NCBI RefSeq assembly: GCF_900230215.1
Contig: NZ_LT907982.1
Location: 806,001 to 870,000 of the forward strand
Direction: 5' to 3'
Source: Jatrophihabitans sp. GAS493
GTDB lineage: Bacteria; Actinomycetota; Actinomycetes; Mycobacteriales; Jatrophihabitantaceae
Length of the DNA: 64,000 bases
Shown piece by piece: positions 18,451 to 25,398 of this stretch. Position numbers and translations under genes: made by a program. The notes beneath the pieces were generated by a model, which saw nothing but the letters and a program-made list of their open reading frames with translations, searched no databases and had not been told where the DNA came from. Every line of letters begins with the position of its first letter. Position 1 is the first letter of the stretch.

Positions 18451-18804
18451 CTAACCGTAATCGGCGCAAATCTTGCTCGCCTCCGGCTCTTCTAGCCACT
18501 CGATTCGAACGACCTCACCATGGCTCAGTGTGAAACGACCGGATTCCCACTCGTCGACCTCCGCATCGATGTCATCGACAATGTTGTCGTCCCAACCGTC
18601 CGGGTGATCTCGCGGATCGCTCCGGACGTAGTCGAGGAGCCATTCAACCTTTTCGACCGGATCGACCCCATGACGTCGCCAAAATGGGCCGGCGATGGTC
18701 CACCAGACCTTGACGCGGGTCGCGAGATATCCGACCAGTTCCTCGCCAGCCCAGAGCCGCGCGATGCCTCGACGGTAAGGATCCAGTCGTGGGTTCGGCG
18801 CGGC
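18451..18804 (-). pseudogene. Start-less gene remnant, acidic protein
   Basis: Between TGA (18805-18807) and TAG (18451-18453) the minus strand carries 117 codons that read like a genuine protein: RLDPYRRGIARLWAGEEL, VWWTIAGPFWRRHGVDPVEK, WLLDYVRSDPRDHPDGWDDN, then DIDAEVDEWESGRFTLSHGE and a Trp/Glu-rich end. There is no ATG, GTG or TTG in this frame at the 5' end, so the gene is probably truncated or frameshifted upstream. It resembles small hypothetical or immunity-like actinobacterial proteins but I cannot name the family. Confidence 0.5.
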
Positions 18805-18888
18805 TCAGGGGCGCTGTTTACCGGAAGCACTGATCGATCTTCACCCGACCTACGTCTGGCCGTCGCTCCCCCGCGACGCGCGGCGGGT

Positions 18889-19155
18889 TCACGGGGATTC
18901 TGGATTCTCGCGCCCGCGTTTGGCACGGTTGTGGACTCCCGGCGCAGCGATCAGCGCAACTCCAAGAACCAGCAGCGCGGCCGCGACTGCAGCCATCGCC
19001 GGAAACCAGGATGGATCCTGCTTCACTTCGCCCGGACCCGGATCGCCGGCGATGAATGGGAACGACCCCAGCATCAAAGCGAACGCCGTACCAGCACAGA
19101 GGCAACCCCAAACCCAAGGGCGGCGGTACCAAACGATCCGACGGCTGGCTGACAT
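18889..19155 (-). CDS. Small two-helix membrane protein, unknown
   Basis: 88 residues from ATG 19155 (a TTG lies immediately before). Two transmembrane helices (WGCLCAGTAFALMLGSFPF and FPAMAAVAAALLVLGVALIA) flank a short extracytoplasmic loop GDPGPGEVKQDP, and a basic C-terminus NRAKRGRE follows. Function unknown. It lies in the accessory strip among degenerate genes. The frame overlaps the extended tail of the upstream minus-strand reading frame, which I regard as spurious. Confidence 0.5.
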   Translation of the reverse strand: MSASRRIVWYRRPWVWGCLCAGTAFALMLGSFPFIAGDPGPGEVKQDPSWFPAMAAVAAALLVLGVALIAAPGVHNRAKRGRENPESP

Positions 19156-19199
19156 CAACCCATTGTGCCGGCGAGCGAAGTGTCACGCTCGGGATATAT

Positions 19200-19570
19200 C
19201 GCGATGAGTAGCAGCCAGATTTTGCGCGCAGGAGAGACCGAAGGCGCCAGTACCGCGCCTCCCTCATCTCCAGCCGCCGGGCTCGCTCGCTCACCAAGTA
19301 CAGTGCACGCTCATGCCGCACGTAGTGTGGTCGCCTGAGCAATGTCGTCTCGTCCTTCCAGAGAAGGTCGGCCAAGTGACGGCAGGCAAGATCCTCGCTC
19401 GGAAGCGATCGGAGGTCCGTTTCGAGTCCACGCTCGGAGTAGTAGACGACCCATTCGGAACGCCGATCGTCAAGGACGTATTTCTCTGAGGGGTGGCCAC
19501 CGTGGAGGCTGTAGGCGTCGGGATTGAAGCCACGCTCTGCAAGGAGATCTCGGAGCCGTTCTTTGTTCAG
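19200..19570 (-). pseudogene. Conserved actinobacterial hypothetical protein, start codon not found
   Basis: The core reads LNKERLRDLLAERGFNPDAY, then SLHGGHPSEKYVLDDRRSEW, VVYYSERGLETDLRSLPSED and LACRHLADLLWKDE. This pattern (an N-terminal helix, D-A-Y-S-L, WxVYYSERG, then CxxLADLL) is a small actinobacterial family of about 85-130 residues that I recognise by pattern but cannot name; some members sit beside polymorphic-toxin genes and may be immunity proteins. The expected start, at LNKER, is CTG rather than ATG/GTG, and the frame runs far past the normal end into the next gene, so I treat it as degenerate. Exact borders are estimates. Confidence 0.4.
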
Positions 19571-19700
19571 GGCACCACTGAATTCGACCTCGGTGGAATC
19601 GCCTGACTCGGTCCGGCGACGCGCGCACAGGCCGTCGATGGTGCGTGAGGCTGGCCGGACCTGCCGAATAGAGGATGTTCTGAAACGGCATGATGGTGCG

Positions 19701-20039
19701 ATGAAGATTCCCCCGGGTCCGAACGTGTGGGGCGGTGAATCTGGCGACTTGTTCGCAGCCCTGGTACGTCGGCGCCTCGAGTGCGAGGGGGTACCGAGCG
19801 ACACTTCGGTCCGCCCTATCCGTGCGGAGTCGGTCGCACCGGGAGCGTTCTTGGTCGACGTGGCCGTGAAAGGCAGCCCGTCCGTCGTGTTTGCTGTGGT
19901 CAACTGGGCTGACGGTGTCCAGGTGGTCGATCCGAACAGAGAGGATCTCTCCGTGGAGCAGGGGCTGGACTACCTTGCCTACCGGGCAGCAGGCGTGGCG
20001 CCTCGTGCCGCCCTGAACCTGGTGCGCGAGACCCGGTAA
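19701..20039 (+). CDS. Hypothetical protein
   Basis: 112 residues from ATG 19701, opening MKIPPGPNVWGGESGDLFAA with a mixed alpha/beta pattern (GAFLVDVAVKGSPSVVFAVV, then QVVDPNREDLSVEQGLDYLA). The frame extends upstream to 19524 but that part is antisense to the neighbouring conserved gene. No signal peptide or membrane helix. No family recognised. It lies just left of the integrase remnant and may be the last gene of an older integrated element. Confidence 0.5.
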   Translation: MKIPPGPNVWGGESGDLFAALVRRRLECEGVPSDTSVRPIRAESVAPGAFLVDVAVKGSPSVVFAVVNWADGVQVVDPNREDLSVEQGLDYLAYRAAGVAPRAALNLVRETR

Positions 20040-20124
20040 GTGCACGCAAGGCAGTCGCGGTCGACCTGAACTGCCGCGGTCAGCGTGTGGGACTGGCCGG
20101 AGCCGGGCGCGCCACCGGCCTTCG

Positions 20125-20232
20125 ACTCCGCGCAAGTTCCGCGGGTCTACATCCAGGATCTGCGCACTTGGGCAACTCTCTCGCGGCCGAGAGTGAAGCG
20201 AACAGCGAAGGCCAGCGTTTCCGGGGCCTGTA
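20125..20232 (+). pseudogene. Tyrosine integrase C-terminal remnant
   Basis: With one base restored the strand reads VPRVYIQDLR(H)TGNSLAAESEA and ends at TAG 20230-20232 immediately before the partial tRNA-Ala. Base for base it matches the intact integrase gene near 30117-30190 (VPQVHFHDLRHTGNSLAAES), then jumps to the sequence that follows that integrase gene (GCGAAGGCCAGCGTTT against GTGAAGGCCAGCGTTT at 30412). The remnant therefore has an internal deletion of about 220 bp relative to its homologue and keeps the integrase-att junction. It marks the right end of an earlier, related element at the same tRNA. Confidence 0.7.
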
Positions 20233-20280
20233 GGTGGGTGGAGACGAGGGGAATCGAACCCCTAACCCCTGCCTTGCAAA
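20233..20280. repeat. Left attachment site (direct repeat of tRNA-Ala 3' part)
   Basis: 48 bases identical to 30440-30487. It contains the 3' 42 nucleotides of tRNA-Ala on the minus strand, from the anticodon loop to the discriminator base, plus six flanking bases. Identity stops exactly at 20281/30488. This is the displaced tRNA 3' part left by site-specific integration of the element to its right. Confidence 0.88.
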
Positions 20281-20563
20281 CCCTAGTCGAGTGACCGTGA
20301 GGCTCCCAAAATCCAGGGTTTTACTCGTGCCCCGGGCGAGAGACCGGACCGCCCGAGGCCCCATTTCACCCTCTAGAACTGCCTGATGTGGCACGTGCGT
20401 GGCACGAATCGAGTCCGCGACCGATCCGCGTTAAATGCTTGAAGCTAGACTCGCTCACATGTACGATTAGATGGGGAATCGTTTCACGGGGGTAACCGAA
20501 TTGAGAGTCGAAAATTGGCCACCGAGACGGCTAGACGCTAGTCCCGTCAACTACGCTGCACCT
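20281..20563. other. Left internal flank of element, no gene
   Basis: 283 bp between the left attachment site and the DprA-like gene. It holds the left arm-type repeats (20383-20408) and no convincing coding sequence. The frame of the DprA-like gene is open from 20471 but the sequence before 20564 does not look coding. Confidence 0.6.
20383..20408. repeat. Putative integrase arm-binding site, left
   Basis: Two direct GTGGCACG octamers at 11-bp spacing, in a 26-bp block that recurs at 30350-30375 with a single mismatch. One copy lies inside each end of the element (103 bp from the left repeat, 65 bp from the right). Paired arm-type sites beside the core site are characteristic of tyrosine integrase attP regions. 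Confidence 0.6.
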
Positions 20564-21457
20564 ATGGACAGCAGAGAGGAAGCCGCCGCTCTGGTATGTC
20601 TCCTCTCGCGCCCGAAGGCCAGCTGGCCGACTATCGCCGACGAGGTGGAACGGGCTGGTAGCGCGATCCACGTACTACGTCAGGACGGCGTAGGTATCCA
20701 GACGGACTTACTTGCCTCCGTCGGCTCGGCTCCCGAGGACGATGAGATGACGGCTGCGCAGGCGGCGCTATCTGGCTGGGAGGGGGAGGGTATCCACGTC
20801 GTAACACTCCTCGATCCGGATTATCCGCAGCAGCTGCTCACCATCCATCAGCGCCCACCGCTACTGACCTATCGCGGCCAGCTATCCACCTCCGATGCCG
20901 GCGGCGTAGCCATCGTCGGCACCCGCAAAGCCTCGAGCGCGGGCCTCGACCGTGCTGCATCGATCGCCGACGGGCTCGCGCTGCGTGGCGTCACCGTCGT
21001 GAGCGGACTCGCGGCGGGCATTGACACCGCGGCCCACACTGCCGCATTGGCTGCGGGAGGAAGATCGGTCGCCGTGATCGGGACGGGACTGAACAAGACG
21101 TACCCAGCCGAAAATCGAGCACTCCAAGAGACCATCGGTCGGGATCATCTTGTCCTCTCACAGTTCTGGCCCGACTCGCCTCCTACTAAGTTCTCATTCC
21201 CCATGCGGAATGCTGTGATGAGTGGCTTTGCAGCCGCTACCGTGGTGATCGAGGCTGAGTGGAAGAGCGGCGCGCGTATGCAGGCGCGCCTCGCACTCGA
21301 ACATGGCAGACCGGTGTTCCTCCACGAGTCATTGCTTCGCCACGATTGGGCGCAAGGCTACGTAACTCGGGGCGCGGTGGTTGTTCGGACTGCGACGGAT
21401 GTTCTTGATCAGCTCGCTCCCCGCTTGGCCGTCGCTGACGAACTCGTCTGGCATTGA
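20564..21457 (+). CDS. DprA/Smf-like SLOG-domain protein
   Basis: About 297 residues from ATG 20564 (frame open to 20471). A short helical N-terminus precedes a DprA-type Rossmann domain with GVAIVGTRKAS, VVSGLAAGIDTAAHTAAL, AVIGTGLNKTYPAEN, FSFPMRNAVMSGFA and SGARMQARLALEHGRPVF, the set of motifs found in DprA/Smf proteins. It lacks the C-terminal winged-helix domain common in housekeeping DprA. Its stop overlaps the start of a ComF-like phosphoribosyltransferase gene, so the two proteins probably work together. DprA-like SLOG proteins paired with phosphoribosyltransferases occur in predicted nucleotide-centred conflict systems. A role in ssDNA handling during transfer is the alternative. 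Confidence 0.82.
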   Translation: MDSREEAAALVCLLSRPKASWPTIADEVERAGSAIHVLRQDGVGIQTDLLASVGSAPEDDEMTAAQAALSGWEGEGIHVVTLLDPDYPQQLLTIHQRPPLLTYRGQLSTSDAGGVAIVGTRKASSAGLDRAASIADGLALRGVTVVSGLAAGIDTAAHTAALAAGGRSVAVIGTGLNKTYPAENRALQETIGRDHLVLSQFWPDSPPTKFSFPMRNAVMSGFAAATVVIEAEWKSGARMQARLALEHGRPVFLHESLLRHDWAQGYVTRGAVVVRTATDVLDQLAPRLAVADELVWH

Positions 21458-22221
21458 GTAGCCCACCACCTCGGCCGCTCACGGTTGCCGCCGTTGCAGC
21501 TCCGTACGCCAACTTCCTGGTTCCTATACCGCCGCTAGGTTTTGACGTATGCGAGGTGTGCCACGGCCCGCTCGATCCAGCGTTCCCGCGATGCTTTCCA
21601 TGTAAGCAGGCGGTAGATCAGTTCGGCGGGGGCGTAGCCGACGTCGTTTCTTTTGTGTCGATGGCACCTACCCGCGAGCAGGTGGCAAGGGACCTCTATA
21701 CCTACAAGCGCCCGACTGTGCCTGACGGATTGCGGCTTCCGCGTCTTCGGGGCCTCTCGGCCGTCCTGTGGCAATGGCTCTCCATGCATGAAGCATGCTT
21801 AGCTAATTCTGTTGGAATCGCGCAGTTCGACCGGATCACCGTGGTGCCGACGACGAGCGGCAGGCCCGGCCTCCATCCGCTGCAAGTGTTGGTCGCAGAT
21901 ATTGTCGTCGGCTCCGCGGATCGATTCGAGATGCTGCTTCTGCCTGGCCCTGTGCCGGTCGGTCAGCGGGAGTTCAGCCCCGGTCGATACGTCGCCGCGC
22001 GTAACTTGGAGGGCACCAGCGTCCTGATCATCGATGACACCTGGACCACTGGCGCGCACGCGCAATCGGCGAGTATCGCACTCAAGATGGCCGGCGCTGG
22101 ACCAGTTGGCATCCTGTGCATCGGCAGGTGGATAACGCTCGACTACGGAGACAATCGAGCCTGGATGGAGAGCCACCGTGGGCGTCCCTGGTCGTGGACG
22201 AGCTGCAACGTGCGTCCGTGA
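21454..22221 (+). CDS. ComF-like phosphoribosyltransferase with N-terminal zinc ribbon
   Basis: 255 residues. The start is TTG 21454, overlapping the DprA-like stop by four bases (TTGA); no ATG lies nearby in frame before the zinc ribbon. A four-Cys ribbon sits at Cys33, Cys36, Cys47 and Cys50 (CEVCHGPLDPAFPRCFPC). The type I phosphoribosyltransferase PRPP loop VLIIDDTWTTGAHAQSA is at about residues 190-206. Ribbon plus PRTase is the ComF architecture, but the spacing between them (about 140 residues) and the sequence differ from competence ComF. With the upstream DprA-like gene it makes a two-gene module carried as element cargo. The substrate base or nucleotide is unknown. Confidence 0.82.
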   Translation: MSSPPPRPLTVAAVAAPYANFLVPIPPLGFDVCEVCHGPLDPAFPRCFPCKQAVDQFGGGVADVVSFVSMAPTREQVARDLYTYKRPTVPDGLRLPRLRGLSAVLWQWLSMHEACLANSVGIAQFDRITVVPTTSGRPGLHPLQVLVADIVVGSADRFEMLLLPGPVPVGQREFSPGRYVAARNLEGTSVLIIDDTWTTGAHAQSASIALKMAGAGPVGILCIGRWITLDYGDNRAWMESHRGRPWSWTSCNVRP

Positions 22222-23128
22222 TGCGCACCAGCCGATGACTCCCCGGACGCCGCCCGGACTTCGTGGTTGCACCCATCAGCCCTGACTCCCCCACGTGATC
22301 CCCTGGTTGGGTGTGTGGGCAGGTGGTTCCTATACCTGCCCGGACACCTCAGGGACCACGGCGGAGGTACCCGGGTGTCAAGGGCGGCCCCATGCTTTTC
22401 GGGGCTGTGCATTTCACCCTTGACATCCGGCCCGAAGGGTCCGCCGTGGTACTACGTGAGCGCCTGAACCTGAAGTAGCTCCATGTCGTGCGATGAGTGA
22501 GTGCGCCCCCGGCGCTCCTTGGTTGATGCCGCTCAGACTTGACGGTGATCGCCGTGAGCGCCGGTTCCATCTCCGGGTCCGGAATCGGCTCACGCATACG
22601 GGCGGGCGTGGCGGTGCGGCTCGACGACGTGGTGATCGTCGACTTGATCGTGTTGACGCTGTGTGGATTGATCTCGTCGTCGGTGGCTTCTGACGGGCGG
22701 GGTCGGTGGCGGCGGACGAGGACGGCGCGCCAGCGCCGCCCGCAGGGAGCCGACGCAGGCCCCGTGCGGCCGAAGGCCGCCTTGATCTACAAGAGGTCTA
22801 CTCGGCAATGACAGAAGACACAGAACGAGTCAAGAGATAGCGGTCAAGAGTTCCATTGGCACGCCCGGAGGTGCCCTTCGCTTTGCGTGGAACTTATCGC
22901 AGTTCCGGCGTCTCGTTGGCGACGCGTGGGCAACCAGCGCAGCCAATTGTTCAGATGTTGTCACAGGTGAGCAGGGCCGCGAGTGAACGGCTCCTGGTAG
23001 GTACAGCCTGCAGCCTCGGGAGTGGTCCGTCATGCCCCCAGTGCCCCTTGCGAGTTACAGCGCTCGCGGCTTGCAACGTCAGACCGCGCTCCATGATTTC
23101 GTCCCCCGGTAAGACGTACCATCGTGGA
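22222..23128. other. 907-bp region without a convincing gene; structured
   Basis: None of the open frames here reads like a protein. The region contains a 96-bp nested inverted repeat (22355-22450), a short palindrome GCGGCC-GAA-GGCCGC (22766-22780) and a G+C-rich stretch around 22690-22780. In a Rep-encoding element such a region could hold a single-strand or double-strand replication origin or a transfer site. Confidence 0.5.
22355..22450. repeat. Nested inverted repeat, possible origin or structured RNA
   Basis: Three nested perfect arm pairs: ACCACGGCGGA (22355-22365) with TCCGCCGTGGT (22440-22450); TGTCAAGGG (22376-22384) with CCCTTGACA (22417-22425); GCCCC (22387-22391) with GGGGC (22401-22405). 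Together they fold the whole 96 bp into one long interrupted hairpin. It is 134 bp downstream of the ComF-like stop, too elaborate for a simple terminator. Confidence 0.65.
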
Positions 23129-24100
23129 ATGTCTCAGTCGCCACCCGATTGGCTACCCGATTCACTAGTCCCGGTTGCGTACAAGCTGGCGCGCGCTGAC
23201 GAGTTGGCTTGGGAGATCTTCACGATCGCAATCGGCTGGTCGTCTAAAGGTCCTCTGCATTTGGAGTCGCGAATCGCCAACGGCCGAGAGTTCGTACATC
23301 TTCGCGGAATTGATCCGATTCCGCCGATTCTCTCGCTAGTGCTTGGAGACGCTATCAATCAGCTGCGGTCAACGCTGGATCACGCAGTACTTGCATTGAT
23401 CGAGGATTTCCGCCAGGAGAGCATCCCCGAGAGCGTCGCGCACAGGGTCAACTTCCCGATCTACGAAGATCGAGAGAAATTTGACAGGTGGGTCCAACGC
23501 GCGCCGCTTGCGGAAATGGCGCCAGACGCGGAGATAGGCCATAGAATCTTTCAGCTTCAGCCCTTCAACGATCTACACGAGACCCACTTCGTGATGTCGC
23601 GTACCAATGCGGATAGTCGGCATCCCGGACCGGGCGACCACCCTTTGCTGCTTCTGCAGGCCTACTCGAATAACGACAAGCATCGCCGCCTTGTTCTGTC
23701 CGCTGCACGAAACGTTGTCACCACCTCGTCCGTAAGCTTCGACCAGATCGAACAACACACGCCGGAGGATGGCGAGCTCGTTGCCGGGACTGATCTATAT
23801 TCCGTGCGCGCGGGCACTACCGCAGTGCTCGATCTCAACCCATACGCAGCTATTCGCAGGCCAACAACTGGTTCGTGGCAGCCACCTGGTCGCGAGATAT
23901 GGCTATTGCATTCTTACCTTGCAGAACGTGCCCTGCCTATCCTTTCGACTGGGACGACGGATCACAGCATCCCTCCTCAAATCGATCTAAGGGGTCCCGA
24001 GATCGATCCGTATCAGCGTCTACGGGAAGCAGGCCGCACCTACGCGTTTCAACGAACCTTCCCTATGATCTCGAAGCTCCTGGGTGATCGACCGATGTGA
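23129..24100 (+). CDS. HEPN-like helical protein (RX4H motif), unknown
   Basis: 323 residues from ATG 23129 (MSQSPPDWLPDS); the frame is open to 22856 but the extra 91 residues look non-coding. The N-terminal half is helical and contains DPIPPILSLVLGDAINQLRS followed by TLDHAVLALI. This GD-x-NxLRSxLDH pattern recurs in many uncharacterised actinobacterial and phage-linked proteins, and R-S-T-L-D-H fits the RX4-6H signature of HEPN ribonucleases. A conserved NNDKHRR follows near residue 190. HEPN membership is an inference from one motif and helical context. The next gene starts 40 bp downstream and encodes an HEAGH protein, suggesting a two-gene module. Confidence 0.6.
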   Translation: MSQSPPDWLPDSLVPVAYKLARADELAWEIFTIAIGWSSKGPLHLESRIANGREFVHLRGIDPIPPILSLVLGDAINQLRSTLDHAVLALIEDFRQESIPESVAHRVNFPIYEDREKFDRWVQRAPLAEMAPDAEIGHRIFQLQPFNDLHETHFVMSRTNADSRHPGPGDHPLLLLQAYSNNDKHRRLVLSAARNVVTTSSVSFDQIEQHTPEDGELVAGTDLYSVRAGTTAVLDLNPYAAIRRPTTGSWQPPGREIWLLHSYLAERALPILSTGTTDHSIPPQIDLRGPEIDPYQRLREAGRTYAFQRTFPMISKLLGDRPM

Positions 24101-24139
24101 CACTAGTATTCGGCGTAAGGCAGCCTCTACTGTGTTGTT

Positions 24140-24955
24140 GTGGGGACTTCGGCTTGGTACTCGGACTACGAGCAGTACGAGGTAATCGACGCACTCCACG
24201 AGGCCGGTCACGCCCTCGCAGCCAAGCTCCTTGGGGCTGCGAGCGTCGCGATCAGCCTTACCCCTTGGGACTACGAAATTCGCGGAACAACAAGCTTCAA
24301 TTTCGACCCGTCGTCCACGGAGCTGGCACCGGCCGACTATGAAATCGATCTACCCGGCGCCCCTCCCGCGACCTTCACGCGGCTCACAGCTGAGCTCGAC
24401 ATCCCGACGCGAACTTGGATCGTGACGCGCTCGGGCGGTGTCGCGAGTCTGATCGGATGCCATTCACTCGACTTCGAAGTCGATGAGGCACGCGTAATGG
24501 CCGACTGCGAGCACGACGATAGGGCGCTCGACAAGATGCCGCAATCATCGTCGCCCGTCGTCGTTCAACAGTGGATCGAGCAGCGGTATCGAGAGACGTG
24601 GGCACTCTTAGTCCTTCACGAAACCGCGATTCTGTCCGTTGCTCGCTGCGCCCTTGGGCACGACAACGAGGGCGTGCAGGCAGCGCTCAGTACGGCAAGG
24701 GGCACTGGCTCCGGAACCTTCCCTCTGATCTCCGACGCGGCCCTTGCGCGGGGGGACAGCTACGCGTCCGATATCGGGTTTTCGTGCTGGCCGGACTGGC
24801 GGGCGCACGAGCGTCTTCGTGTTGAGGCAATCAAGAAGTTCATCTGCGGGCCGGACGGCCCATTCGAGCAGGCCGACGCAAAACTCGGGTCCTCGGAGCC
24901 CGGCGAACACAGCGGGGCGAATTCGAAAGGAGACGTACCACCTATAGCGCGGTAA
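24140..24955 (+). CDS. M41-like zinc metallopeptidase without AAA domain
   Basis: 271 residues from GTG 24140. HEAGHALAAKLLG at residues 20-32 is the HExxH zinc site in the FtsH/M41 context; GGVASLIG (about 108-115) stands where M41 proteins have GGRAAEE, and LDFEVDEARVMADC (about 119-132) resembles the SDxxxA segment that gives the third zinc ligand in FtsH. There is no AAA+ ATPase, signal peptide or membrane helix. The C-terminal third is variable with an Asp/Gly-rich end. It lies 39 bp after the HEPN-like gene, so the two are probably co-expressed. Possible roles are proteolytic activation or control of its partner; this is inference. Confidence 0.65.
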   Translation: MGTSAWYSDYEQYEVIDALHEAGHALAAKLLGAASVAISLTPWDYEIRGTTSFNFDPSSTELAPADYEIDLPGAPPATFTRLTAELDIPTRTWIVTRSGGVASLIGCHSLDFEVDEARVMADCEHDDRALDKMPQSSSPVVVQQWIEQRYRETWALLVLHETAILSVARCALGHDNEGVQAALSTARGTGSGTFPLISDAALARGDSYASDIGFSCWPDWRAHERLRVEAIKKFICGPDGPFEQADAKLGSSEPGEHSGANSKGDVPPIAR

Positions 24956-25155
24956 AGCTATTACGACTGCGCTGCAGACCGACGAGCATGCGATTCGCGG
25001 AGGTCGATTCGCAGCCGCTATCGAAGAGCAAAGGCCTCCGCCCGGCTTAAGAGCGATCCCAAGACTGTCACGGCGAGAGTAGCTAGATGAACCGGACGGA
25101 CTGCGCGACCGTGGTGTCCGGGATCGAGTCTGCAGGGCACTTGTAGTCTGGTCTG

Positions 25156-25398
25156 GTGGGCGAGATCTCGGATCGGATAGAGCAGGCGCTGCTCGGCATG
25201 ATCGAGACCGGCGAGCTAGGCGCGGGCAGCAAGCTGCCGTCTGAGCGTGTGTTGGCGGAGCGTCACGCGTCGAGTCGGACGACTGTGCGCTTGGTTCTGA
25301 CGAAGCTGACGGCGCAGGGGATTATCGAGCCGCAGCATGGTCGGGGTTATTTCGTTTGCCCCCGGCCGAAGGCTAGGAAGCCAGCGAAGGCCACCTAA
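25156..25398 (+). CDS. GntR-family DNA-binding protein, wHTH only
   Basis: 80 residues from GTG 25156: a GntR winged helix-turn-helix (ISDRIEQALLGMIETGELGA, LPSERVLAERHASSRTTVRL, then GIIEPQHGRGYFV) and a basic tail with no effector-binding domain. In pSAM2-type elements a GntR protein (KorSA) represses transfer and replication genes. A candidate operator pair of GT-TA-AC type lies at 26833-26874. Its 3' end overlaps the end of the convergent HTH/Nudix-like gene (25373) by 26 bp. Confidence 0.82.
   Translation: MGEISDRIEQALLGMIETGELGAGSKLPSERVLAERHASSRTTVRLVLTKLTAQGIIEPQHGRGYFVCPRPKARKPAKAT

Noticed and set aside
18818-19903. 361-codon minus-strand frame taken as one gene
   Set aside because: Only the middle part (about 19570-19200) is protein-like; the ends run antisense to a plus-strand gene and through another gene in a different frame.
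20564-22221. Housekeeping competence dprA-comF operon
   Set aside because: The genes lie between att repeats, DprA lacks the C-terminal winged helix, and the PRTase diverges from ComF; housekeeping copies are expected elsewhere.
22355-22450. Retron-type msr/msd RNA
   Set aside because: No reverse transcriptase gene is present anywhere in the element.
22493-22811. Short plus- and minus-strand frames in the gene-free part of the element
   Set aside because: Translations are Arg/Pro-rich in all frames, without ribosome sites or motifs.
25156-25398. Antitoxin of a toxin-antitoxin pair
   Set aside because: The fold is a GntR winged helix and no small toxin gene adjoins it; a KorSA-like regulator fits better.
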